DNA of 64,000 nucleotides, taken from Bipolaris cookei. Lineage: Eukaryota > Ascomycota > Dothideomycetes > Pleosporales > Pleosporaceae. A model generated the notes under the pieces. The model ran no database searches and had not been told where the DNA came from. It saw nothing but the letters and a program-made list of their open reading frames with translations. Made by a program: the position numbers and the translations under genes. Where the stretch lies: contig NRSV01000056.1 of the NCBI GenBank assembly GCA_002286855.1, forward strand, positions 62,001 to 126,000. The letters are read 5' to 3'. Positions 1-10,810 of this stretch are shown here, piece by piece (the stretch's first letter is position 1; every line of letters starts with the position of its first letter).

Positions 1-2
1 TC

Positions 3-2010
3 CACCCCCCGCTCGGCAAAATGCTTGTTGGTCTATCTGGATACCTTGCGGGATATAATGGTTCGTTTGAGTTCAAGTCTGGAGAAAAATATCCCGAGGA
101 ACTCAACTACACCTTTATGCGCCTCTTCAACTCGGCTTTTGGCGCTGTCTGTATTCCGCTGGCATACTTCACCGCGAGGGAATTGAACTTCCGCAGGCCG
201 ACTGTATGGTTCATTACACTGGCCGTTCTTTGCGAGAACTCGTACACTACAATCAGTCGCTTCATTCTTCTGGACTCGATGCTTCTCTGCTTCACCTTTA
301 CAACCGTCTTCTGCTGGTCCAAGTTTCACCGCCTGCGCAACGACCCCTTCTCTCCGGAATGGGGTCTATGGTTGATGTTGACTGGTGTCTCAATCGGATG
401 CGTGTGCAGTGTCAAGTGGGTTGGTTTCTTCGTCACCGCCTTGGTAGGACTGTACACGGCCGAAGATCTCTGGCACAAGTTTGGTGACCTCAAGATGCCC
501 AAGGTATGTAATATGACCATTTGCTGTATAGTCAAGCTGACACGCCCAGGTCGAACTTGCCATGCACCTTGCTTTCCGAGTTTTTAGTCTTATACTCATT
601 CCGCTCGCCGTTTACATGTTCTCCTTCTACCTGCACTTCATCATCCTCGAAAACAGTGGACCCGGCGACGCCCAGATGAGCTCCCTCTTCCAGGCAAATT
701 TGAGGGGAACCCAGGTTGGTAAGGACAGTCCGTTGGAGATAGCGTACGGCTCTCGTGCCACCCTAAAGAACATGGGATATGGTGGTGGACTGCTACACTC
801 TCACGTTCAGACATATCCTGAAGGCTCCGGACAACAACAAGTTACCTGCTACCACCACAAGGACGCCAACAACGACTGGTTCTTCTACCCTAATCGTCAC
901 GAGGTCCCATACCAGCCAGACGAAGAGCTCCGATTTCCCGGTAATGGCGATGTCATCCGTCTTATCCACGCTCAGACCGGGCGCAACCTCCACTCGCATC
1001 AAGTCGCAGCTCCTGTTACTAAGGGTGACTGGGAAGTTTCTTGCTATGGCAACACGACTGTTGGCGACACCAAGGACCACTGGGTTATTGAGGTAGTCCG
1101 TGACGCTTCTTCCAGAGATCACTCGAGGCTCCGCACGCTCACCACAGCCTTCCGTCTCAGGCACAAAGATCTCGGCTGTTACCTCCGCGCTGGCAACGTC
1201 AACCTGCCCCAGTGGGGATTCAAACAAATTGAGACGACTTGCGTGAAGCAGAACAACCCGCGCGATGTCTACACACACTGGAACATCGAAAGCCACATCA
1301 ACGAAAGACTGCCGCCAGGTAACCCCGGCGACTACAAATCACCTTTCCTGCAGGACTTTATCCATCTCAATGTTGCCATGATGACGTCGAACAATGCGCT
1401 CGTTCCTGACCCGGACAAGCAGGACGATCTTGCGTCGAGCTTCTGGCAATGGCCCATTCTCCACGTTGGTCTTCGCATGTGCGGTTGGAATGATGACAGT
1501 AAGTGTGGACATGTTTGTTGGATTACTTTTTGATCAGCCACTAATATGAGGACAGTTGTCAAGTACTTTTTGCTTGGTAACCCAGCGATTTACTGGGGTA
1601 GCACTGCTTCGCTCGGCATCTTTGTTCTCATTGTGTTTTTCTACCTGGTGCGATGGCAACGCGGATACGACGATCTCAAGCAGTGGGAGATTGATCAGAT
1701 CCACTATGCGGGCATCTACCCGATTATCGGATGGTTCCTGCACTATATGCCGTTTGTGGCCATGGGCCGTGTGACGTATGTGCACCACTACTACCCGGCA
1801 CTGTGGTTTGCCATTCTGGTCATGGGCTTCTGCCTCGACTTTAGCACGAGGAAGCTGCCCAAACAGGTGCAGTGGGGCATCTTCACGGTGCTGTACGTGG
1901 TGGTGATTGGCCTGTACTGGTTCTTCCGCGCCATTTCGTTTGGCATGGTGGGACCCAGCAGCCAATGGAGGCACCTCAAATGGCTCAACAGCTGGAAGGT
2001 TACGGACTAG
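3..2010 (+). CDS. PMT2: Protein O-mannosyltransferase, PMT2 subfamily (5' partial)
   Basis: Transfers mannose from dolichyl-phosphate mannose to Ser/Thr of secretory proteins in the ER membrane. The 5' end lies outside the window; the first readable codons give HPPLGKM, the conserved luminal loop motif. Exons 3-503, 550-1498 and 1556-2010, with introns 504-549 and 1499-1555 (gtaagt...ctaat...cag). Hydrophobic segments in exons 1 and 3 are membrane helices; exon 2 carries the luminal MIR region (LLHSHVQTYP, NLHSHQVAAP, CYLRAG stretches). Segments FIHLNVAMM, NNALVPDPDK, GRVTYVHHY and the ending GPSSQWRHLKWLNSW match PMT2 proteins much better than PMT1 or PMT4. The gene converges on RAD57. Pmt2 family members normally work as heterodimers with a Pmt1-type partner, which is not in the window. 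Confidence 0.95.
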
Positions 2011-2413
2011 AGGGATTTTGGGTATTCAAGGGTCTGCTCTGAGAAGGAAGGGTGTTTGGGGAGGATAGGAAAAGGTAAGGACGAGGTTATGGGTTTGGCG
2101 GGGTTTGGGGGGGATGGGTTTAATGGGACGTTTCCAGGGCAAGATTCATGTACAATAATCCTTTGTGGAGACTGAACCTCTCTTTTTCCTTCTGATAGTT
2201 TTTGAAACATTTTGTGCTGGGACGGTGTCTAGCAATGGTGGTGGATGGGTGGAAAAGGTCTTTCCTATTCAGAGGGATGAATACGTGTTTTATTAGACGC
2301 TTCTAGAAATAAAGAAACAAAAGCATCATGGCCTCAACATGTCTACTGCGATCTAAACCCGACAAGATGCATACAAATCAGAGGTGATGCAATGGCCAAT
2401 TCTCAAGCCAATG
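2011..2413. other. Convergent 3' intergenic region
   Basis: Tail-to-tail spacer between the PMT2-type gene and RAD57; presumably both 3' UTRs. G/T-rich on the plus strand; I see no gene or repeat in it. Confidence 0.6.
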
Positions 2414-3795
2414 CTACTTGTTCCCCTCCTTGATCACATGTCTGATGCCACTCTTTTGAATCTCAAACTCGATGCCGCGTCCCGGCGAGGGAGGGGCCCA
2501 AGGCGCAAACACGAGCTTGAACCAACGTCGCCATTTGGAAATGTGACGCTCTTCATCTGCCCACTCGTCGTGGCCATTGACTGTGTGGATAAGCGGTCTG
2601 CTCGCAAAGACGGGCTGCTTCTTCAGCGCAATGCGGCATGCAATTTGGTTTGTCCAGACGAGGCCGAGCGAAGGCGTCTTTTGCACATGCAGTTGCTCGT
2701 AGGGAGAGTCGCCCCAGCCGGTGAACCAAGCTTGCTGGTGGTCGAGACTTAGTGGGTCTGGCGAGAGCAGGAGGGCCTGATCTTGTTGTGAGGGTAGTGG
2801 AGGCACATCATCGTTGGTCTGGCTACTAGTAGAAATGGTGCGGGTAGTGGTGCCCTGACTATTGGAAGACGTGGTACGTGAGGCAGCGTTTGAAGATGCA
2901 GATGAATACGCGGCAGACGCGGCTTTGGTGAAGCGATCGGCAACCTGGTTTGCTACGACAATGGCAATGCCCTCTGTACGCGCAAGCTCTCTCAGCAAGG
3001 CGCCGAGCTGGGCGAGCTGTGTGCCACGCCGTGCCATGGATGCAGCAGCATTTCCGCCGCCTTGCTTGTCAAACTCGGCGCGATAGTTTGCCGCGACAGA
3101 GTCGAGGATTACAAGGCCTACGTCATGCTTCTTGATTGCGACGGGCAGTTGATAGCGCAGAATATGTTCTTGTGACTCGAGGTCGGGGGTTTGTATGCTG
3201 AGGATGCGTGAAAGCGAAGGCTTTTCAGCATCGGGAAGGGAGACTAGGGCCGGGTGGGTGGACAATAGCTGGGCAAGACGGGTGGTAGACAGGACAGCTT
3301 CGGTGGAGATGTAGACTGCCGACTTTGCGAAGCCGTGGGGCGGCTTGAGCTGAGAGGCCAAGAGGAGGGTCAGAAGCAGCTGCGTCTTGCCGGCGCCGCT
3401 AGAAAGGCCGTTAGTTCAACGACTATGGTGCGATGGGGGTGGTGGATGGGCAGGACGAACCTCTCACCCGTCACCTCTACCAGGTACCCACGCGGGATGC
3501 CGCCGCCCAGGGCAGCATCGAGCTCGTCATCGAGGGTGCTGATGCAGGCCCAGTTGTGCTTGGGAGTGGGGGCAGGTTCCTCTGGACCGAAGCCAAGCTG
3601 ACGGTGCAGGGCAGCAACCACGGCATCTGCGAGCTTCCTCAGTTCGCCAGTGGGCACCTGGGCGCGTTTGGCGATAGTGGGCGCGTCGAGTGTGAGGACG
3701 TCATTGGTGGTGATGAGGGCCTTGTCGAGCGAGGGCAGCAGATGGGAAAACGGGGTGGCATCAAAGTCCGGCAGCACGTGCAGCAGATCCGTCAT
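2414..3795 (-). CDS. RAD57: DNA repair protein RAD57 (RecA/Rad51 paralogue)
   Basis: Rad51 paralogue that, in yeast, pairs with Rad55 to stabilise Rad51 filaments during homologous recombination. Two exons on the minus strand, 3795-3461 and 3398-2414, joined over a 62-bp intron (3399-3460); this splice creates the Walker A motif GESGAGKTQ at about residues 110-118, which neither exon holds alone. The total is 439 aa. An N-terminal helical region (about 1-70) precedes the RecA core; Walker B is VGLVILDS near residue 205, followed by ANYRAEF. A serine/threonine-rich low-complexity loop (about 260-300) separates the core from the C-terminal segment that includes LGLVWTNQIACRI. Start chosen at the first ATG of the open frame. 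It is divergent from the carnitine acetyltransferase gene. The paralogue XRCC3 belongs to the same clade, but in fungi this form is called Rad57. Confidence 0.88.
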
Positions 3796-4887
3796 GGGCC
3801 TAGTGTCATTGCAGAGTGAAGGAGAGTACTACTAGTATGTTCTCTGTGCTGCATGTAATAGTATTTTCGATTCCGATTCCGATTCCGATTCCGATTCCCC
3901 ATGAACATGACATTGGCATGAGCAAAACGCCACAGCCACAGCCACAGCCATGCCCCGCCTCTCTACGCCTTGGCATCGCGTGCATCAGCCACTCTTCCCC
4001 GCCACAGCCCACCAGAGCTCCCATGATGACGATGGGAGAAACCTGGGGAAAGGCGGCATCATGTGTTCTATAGTGCCTCATCCCAAGTCTCGCCATCGAC
4101 GGCCAAGTCGTCGTCATTGCTCAGACACACCCGCTCTTTTTGCGGCCCCATCTGCATGCTTGGTCTTGGTTGCTGTGTGGAAGCTCGCACCCTGCCGCCG
4201 ACACTTCCACTCGTCCGTGGCTCTATGACCTGATTGCCTACAGGCCCACTAGCCCTCCTCGGGACAACAGCCTTACGCGCCTGCCGTATCCTCACGACCG
4301 AGTCTCTCTTTCCCTCGCTCCATTTGCTCTTCTAGCCCGCGGCCGATCTTTTCCGGCTTATCCCTCACCCTCTTGCGCCTGGGGACCCAAGTCCACCGGC
4401 TCGCCCACACCTGCCTAGTAAGTCGTTGCACCAGAGCATCGCATTGACTGCCCCAGCTCATCAAGACTCGACACATCTGGATAAACGCCCATACTCTTTT
4501 AGTTCCCTGTCTAGGCTGGGTTGGCGCCACCAGGTAAGTCTCGGGTCATTCACTCCTCCCGTCTGCCCCTAAACGGGTCACGTACCGAGTCAGCGGTCGG
4601 CTGCTTGGGCTGGCTCCTTGCATCCTCTTACCCTGGGCTGCAGAGCCTTTCACATGCCCAGTTGCCAAGTGCATCCCTACCTAGTGCTGTTTTTCTCCGT
4701 CCGTCCTGGCTTTTATAATATGAGCATCCTGCCCACGCCCATGCACATCGACACTCTTGACAACTCTAGAGTACCCATGCCGGCCTACTGTTTTCAAGAC
4801 TGCCACTACTTTTATCGCAGTGCCTTGCGGCATCTCAACATTGCCACTTCCATCTCCCCACTCTACGCCTAACTGACTCTTCTCGCC
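3796..4887. promoter_or_regulatory. Divergent promoter region, RAD57 / carnitine acetyltransferase
   Basis: About 1.1 kb between two divergent starts. It holds a hexanucleotide microsatellite (CGATTC repeated about five times, 3869-3897), a CCACAG repeat (about 3930-3950) and long C/T-rich stretches close to the acetyltransferase start, typical of fungal 5' leaders. I see no coding region. Confidence 0.55.
3869..3951. repeat. Two adjacent hexanucleotide microsatellites
   Basis: CGATTC is repeated about five times (3869-3897), followed after about 30 bp by CCACAG repeated about three and a half times (3930-3951). Both lie upstream of RAD57. Confidence 0.8.
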
Positions 4888-7545
4888 ATGGCAGTTCGTA
4901 AATTTACCCAGCCCTCATCTCTGGAGGATACCCTCCAAAAAGCATCCAAAATGCCTAACGAGGAGGCAACTGCAACTCGTTCTGAGGAATCTGCAAGGAA
5001 CAGCACACAGTCCTATCCGGCTGAAGCACAAGCTCCCCTAGCAAACCACACCAACCCAAACTCAAGGCCAGGCATCACCTTTGCCCATCAGGATAGTCTT
5101 CCCAAACTTCCCATCCCAGAGCTCGACAGCTCATGCAAAAAATACCTTGCTGCCCTCAAGCCTCTTCAGACACCTAAAGAGTACAACGACACTGTGCATG
5201 CGGTAGAAGACTTTTTGAAATCCGATGGCCCGGTGCTGCAGGAAAAGTTGAAGAAGTATGCTAGTGGAAAAGCCAACTACATTGAGCAGTTTTGTAAGCA
5301 CCTTCAGACTTGATCAATGTCGTCATGCATGCGCTGACTACCACCAGGGTACGACTCATATCTGAATTTCGACAACCCAGTCGTACTCAATTTAAACCCA
5401 TTCTTCTTACTGGAAGATGACCCTACCCCGGCTCGCAACAACCAGGTCACTCGTGCAGCTTCACTAGTCGTCTCGGCACTTGCGTTCGTTAGAGCCGTCC
5501 GTCGAGAGGAGCTACCCCCCGACACTGTCCGTGGACAGCCCCTTTGCATGTACCAGTACTCACGTTTGTTCGGCACAGCCAGAATACCAACTGAACATGG
5601 ATGCCAAATCGGCCAGGACCCAACTTCGAAACACATCGTCGTCATGTGCCACGGCCAAGTTTACTGGTTCGATGTCATGGACGACAATCACGACTTGATC
5701 ATGACAGAGAAGGATATCGCCCTTAATCTCCAGGTTATTGTCGATGATGCGCAAGAAGTGCCGATCCAAGAGGCTGCCAAGGGTGCAATAGGTGTGCTGA
5801 GCACGGAAAACCGAAAGGTGTGGGCTGGTCTGCGTGACGTACTGCACAGGGAAGAAGGGTCAAACAATTCTGATTGTTTGAACATTGTTGATTCTGCACT
5901 TTTTGTGCTCTGTCTCGACTACACCGAGCCACAGACTGGCGCCGACCTTTGCATGAACATGCTCTGTGGTACAAGCAAGATTGAGCGCGGAGTGCAAGTC
6001 GGAACATGTACGAACCGTTGGTACGACAAGTTGCAGATTATTGTTTGCAAGAACGGAAGCGCGGGCATCAACTTTGAACACACTGGCGTTGATGGTCATA
6101 CCGTCCTTCGATTCGCTTCCGACGTATACACCGACACTATTCTCCGCTTTGCCAGAACCATCAACGGCAGTGCACCCAGTCTGTGGGCTTCATCAAGCCC
6201 CGACCCTGCGAAGCGAGACCCCGAGAGCTTCGGCGATGTTCAAACTACGCCTCACAAGCTTGAGTGGGACATGGTTCCTGAGCTGGGTACGGCTCTGCGT
6301 TTCGCTGAGACACGTCTAGCAGACCTTATTCAGCAGAATGAGTTTGCTACCCTCGAATTTCCCCACTACGGAAAGAACTTTATGACCTCAATGGGCTTCT
6401 CACCCGATGCTTTCGTCCAGATGGCCTTCCAGGCTGCTTACTACGGCTTGTATGGAAGGATTGAGTGTGTGTACGAGCCTGCCATGACTAAGATTTACTA
6501 CCATGGACGAACCGAAGCCATTCGATCCGTCACAGAAGAGTCGGTCGAGTTTCTAAAGACATTCTGGGGTGAAAATCCTGCGAGCCAAAAGATTGATGCA
6601 CTTCGTAAAGCCTGTCAAAAGCACACGGAGAATACCAAGATCTGTTCAAAAGCCCAAGGACCAGACAGGCACCTGTATGCGCTGTATTGTATATGGCAGC
6701 GCGCCATTGACGAGTCTCAAGATATGGCTAGCAGCGATGGCTGGGACTCAACACGACCATCTAGCCCCGATGCTTCAGGCGTTGCTTCACCCAACCGTAA
6801 TTCGACACATTCAGAAAACGGATCCATTTCCAGCTCACCACCTCCTTCCCCCGTGCAGCACTCGATGCCCGCACTATTCGCAGATGCTGGCTGGGACAAG
6901 ATCAACACAACAATTCTTTCCACTTCGAATTGCGGAAACCCTTCTCTCCGTCAATTTGGTTTCGGTCCCACTTCCGCTGAGGGTTTCGGCATTGGTTACA
7001 TCATCAAAGATGGCAGCATCTCCATTTGTGCATCCTCCAAGCACCGACAGACGAGCCGCTTTATTGATGCGTTAGAATCTTACTTTTTGGAGATCCGCAA
7101 GCTACTACGACAGATCAAACGCCGTGGTACTTCTACTGACAAGACGGCTACACGCGCACGCGAGGCAGAAGACAGGCCATCGGCTACCCGCCTCAAGAGC
7201 AGAGGAAGAATCATCCTCGGCGACGGAGCCAAACAACAGACGCCCTCAGAGAGCGTAGCAGATGACGAAGAAGACGATGGTCTAGGTGGATGTAGGACTC
7301 CCCCTTCCCCTCCTTCCCTTTATTCCCTTGGCGATGCCTCAATTGTCGACTCCTCTTCTGCTTCTTCTTTTCTACCTATGCACCTCCCGCCGACTCCGCC
7401 TCACTCTCCACCGTTTAAGCCCATGACGGCGGTCTTGTTGAGCTCGCAGAAGAAGCCGATAGCTGTTTCCAAGACGGTGCGAGCAAGGCAGGGGACGCAG
7501 GGAGCGTCTGCGGCAAAGAAGAAGCCGATTTTTTATTCTTCTTGA
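4888..7545 (+). CDS. facC: Carnitine acetyltransferase (FacC/Yat-type)
   Basis: Carnitine/choline acyltransferase family; exchanges acetyl groups between CoA and carnitine so that acetyl units can move between compartments, needed for growth on acetate or fatty acids. Exons 4888-5293 and 5348-7545; the 54-bp intron (5294-5347) restores EQFWYDSYL, a family hallmark. Total 867 aa. Conserved blocks: LPKLPIPELDSSCKKYL near residue 75-95, the active-site His at about 380 in NFEHTGVDGHT, and QMAFQAAYYGLYGR. The C-terminal part has a Ser/Pro-rich insert (about 600-645) and a roughly 120-residue low-complexity tail after the RRG at about 720. No obvious mitochondrial presequence and no C-terminal peroxisomal SKL-like tripeptide (it ends YSS), so a cytosolic FacC/Yat2-like form is the best guess rather than the mitochondrial/peroxisomal AcuJ form. 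Confidence 0.88.
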
Positions 7546-8450
7546 TTCATTCTTTCTTTCTTTTCCGGGTTTCTGCAATTTAGCATTTTGATCTATCCTG
7601 CAGGACCTGTGCCCTCAAGACTTCATCCATTCACATATTGTTTATCCTATCACATACACGAATATTTTTCTTTTGAAGATTTCATTATACTGATTTTTGC
7701 TCTTCTTGTGCATAGATGGCTTCTTCGACGCGGGTATGCTCCGTCAGGCACTCAACGCCAATCGAGCACAAGTCGAACCCGTCAAGCGCGACGTGATACG
7801 CAGAAACATTGGGAGGAGGTTGAGACTGGCCGAGTACTAGGAGGTGTTATTTGGTGGGGATAGTATGTTACTAGCAGCTGTTGGAAGTGTTGGAGTACAA
7901 TATACTGAGCAGACAGTGGATCAAGGAGAAATACAGTATGTTGAAGCCGTATACCGGATAATTGTAGATCTGTGCATAACGGTTTTGTATATGTGAATGC
8001 CATTTAACGAAAGAGAAGTAATCTCTGGAGTTGTGAGACTGTTTTCGCATCCTTGATTTGATCTAAGTACCTTCAATCTAGCTCTTGTCAGACGTCAATG
8101 CATTACCCAAGTTCATTAGTTCAGCTTGCTCTTGTGACTAGAGAAATTCAAATGAGCCTTTTCTTGCCAAGCTCGCTCGTCATACTCCTTCTCTTTTTTG
8201 TTTCCTTTTTACTGAAATAAGAGTTGTTGTGCCTGAACACCCGGGACTATAGTATGATTACTCACTTTTGCTTAACCACTGGGATAAGTAACAGGCGGTA
8301 CTCTCTGAGATGCAAGCCAAATAATACAAGAGACAAAACCGTATTCGGAAAACTTTTGTAAATATGTACATAAACCATCAAATATTCATATCCATATTCA
8401 CATCTACACAGCAACCTCGCACACTCCACTGTGAGCCCTGTGTTAGACTC
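7546..8450. other. Convergent 3' intergenic region
   Basis: Spacer between the acetyltransferase and aminopeptidase 3' ends. AT-rich; the few open frames are short and unlike known proteins. I see no gene. Confidence 0.5.
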
Positions 8451-9818
8451 CTAGGCCTTGCTGAATCCCAGTTCATACAAATAACCCAGCACCAAGCGTC
8501 CATGCTGCAACACATGGTTAGGATCCATATGCTCCATGGTATCATTTGGAGTATGAATATACGGATTGCGGTACTGGAATGCAGACTCAAAGACAAACGA
8601 AGCAGGGTATCCACTTCGCATTGCGGAACCGTGGTCTGAGCATGCGTAGCCGCACGTGCTGTTGACGTAGGTGATGTCGGTGTACTAGATTACGTTAGTA
8701 TTTCTTCTTTGTTTTCTCTCCTCCTAGCAAAGGAAGTTCTAACGGAGCGAGAGATAAGGGAGAAGAAGAAGAAGAAGAAGAAGAAGGAAAAGGGAATAAA
8801 AAGCATACCTCACCAATCACCCCCACCAAATACTGGTTCAGTAGCGCATCCGTAAAATCCGTAATCAAACCAAAACTCTCGGGCTTCCCCGCATTCAACG
8901 TCCCCTTTGTATACCCCACCATATCCTGCTGCAGCATAGCCCAAATATCTCTCCCCGCATTCTTATACTGAGTGAAGATGTCCTGGCTCCCGCGGAGGCC
9001 ACCCTCTTCAGCGGCATACCAGTGGAACTCAATCGTGTTCTCGAGGAGGTTGTCGGAGCCAGCAAATGCGGAGTCGGTGAGTAGCACTCGGAGTGTTTCG
9101 AGGAGAAGCATGGAGCCGCTGCCGTCGTCGTCGACGCCCGGGGCGCGGCCGGTGAGGCGGTTGGCGGAGTTGATGGAGTCGAGGTGGGCGCCTACGACGA
9201 CGGTGCGGTTGGAGCGGCCTTGGATGCTAGCGATGATGGAGTTCTGGGGCCAGAGGGCGTGAGAAAAAGCAGAGGCTGTGACGCCTGGTTTGTTGGCTTG
9301 CTTGACGACGGCTTGGACTTGGGCAAGGAGCCACTGGGCGGCGTCGGCGCCGGATTGGGTTTCGGAGAAGCGCGTGTGGAAAGTGGAGTATTGCTCGAGG
9401 TTCTGTTTGATGTTGGCCCAGCTGAGTGAGGGGAAAAGACGCCGGATGTTGGCGCTGTATTGGAACGTGGATGGGTAGGCGGCGGCGCGCTTGACGGCTA
9501 TGGGTTCGGCGTGCGAGTCGGTGATGTCGAAGAAGTGGCTTCCGCAGCCGCCACCCTAGGGTTATTGTCAGTAAGAAAAAGGGAATTGTAGTAAAGAACG
9601 ATATTTGTATGGCGGAAAGGGAGGGATAGTAGAGAAGTGTTTCAACACCATCACACACTCACAGTAGCAATATCCCACCTCTCATCCTCAGTAATCTGTC
9701 GCGTCTCCCCCGGCGCAACTTCAATCGTAATACTCCTCGCGGCATTGCTAACTCGCTCCGGCCCCTTTGCCAGCGCAGCAGTAGCGCAAACAGTTGCGAG
9801 AAGACCAAGCGACTTCAT
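8451..9818 (-). CDS. Secreted leucine aminopeptidase-like metalloprotease (M28)
   Basis: Zinc exopeptidase that removes N-terminal residues from extracellular peptides. Three exons, 9818-9663, 9555-8809 and 8684-8451, giving 378 aa. Introns are 9556-9662 and 8685-8808; the second contains a (GAA)n run. A signal peptide (MKSLGLLATVCATAALA) is followed by a short propeptide. Metal ligands of family M28 are visible in order: H176 and D178 in GAHLDS, D of GVDDDGSG (about 194), the EE pair in YAAEEGG, D in MLQQDMVGY and H in NPYIHTPND. The order and length match the fungal M28E leucine aminopeptidases. The last exon holds the CGYACSDH segment that contributes a disulfide and substrate pocket in this family. 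Confidence 0.92.
8761..8786. repeat. (GAA)n microsatellite in aminopeptidase intron 2
   Basis: About eight GAA units within the intron of the aminopeptidase gene (TTC on the coding strand, forming an extended pyrimidine tract). Confidence 0.85.
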
Positions 9819-10810
9819 CTTGTCGTCTCTTCCTTGTCCCTTTGGAACTTGATCAAGAACGACCCTTGGAGAAACAAAAGAGCAAACAAGAGGCGGAGGA
9901 GAAGTAAAGTAAAGAATTCAAAAAAAAACGAGTAGCAAACAATCAACTACAATATATACATATTACCCTTTCCCCCCCTCATCTCCCCCCTCGCCTTGCC
10001 ATTACCCACCGCATCCCCGTCCATAATCCCCACAAACCCACTCAACCAACTTTGCCCGGTCAACTCACCCAAAAAAGATACATACATACTTCAATACCCG
10101 CATGATGTCGATTAGCTTCGCCAGCATGCTAGCCAATAAACCTGCTGCGCGGGGGTCCAGGATACCCGCCAAGCAAGTCTTGGGCACCGCATATCCATCT
10201 TGTCGCTTTCCTAATTTGAGATAGCGTACTATGACGCATGCGCACGCAAGAGGCAGGTATGTCGTACAAAAGTGACGCGGGCAACAGGACCAGAAACGGG
10301 CAATAAAATATATTATTTGCTGACAGGAAGAAGAAGAAGAAGAAGAAGGAGGAGGAGTTTGACTGACTGACTGATAATCAATAAGTTCAAGGAGGTACAA
10401 TAGACCTTTCGACTTGATTTTTCTCTTACTAACATTTTGCACTGATATAGTATGTAGACCACGATATGCCTGCCTACCTGCAACATGTGATTTTTTTTCT
10501 CAACATAATAATTTCAAACATGATATTCTTTTTGGAGTGTGGTGACAAAAACTTCGTCAAGACGAGAAAAGAATAAAACAAAAGCCTTTCTCTTTCATCA
10601 GCAAACTCCCGCGCTACATGCAAATGAATAAAAGTGGGTATAAGTGACAAAAGACTATCCGTCTATACATCTTGACGCAATATAAATGCCACCAAACCTG
10701 CGCTATGCTAAACCACACCTGGTTCTGGGGCCCGACAAGATGGACAATAAACAAAAACGACACTAGCGGTCCATCTGTTCGCGAAAGTTGGTTCTGTGGC
10801 CCTGCTCCTA
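9819..10810. other. Intergenic: aminopeptidase promoter and Hook 3' flank
   Basis: Roughly 1 kb between two minus-strand genes. The part next to 9818 should be the aminopeptidase promoter. A (GAA/GGA)n tract lies at about 10327-10355. No coding region recognised. Confidence 0.5.
10327..10355. repeat. (GAA)n/(GGA)n microsatellite
   Basis: A purine run of GAA units followed by three GGA units, in the Hook 3' flank. Confidence 0.8.
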
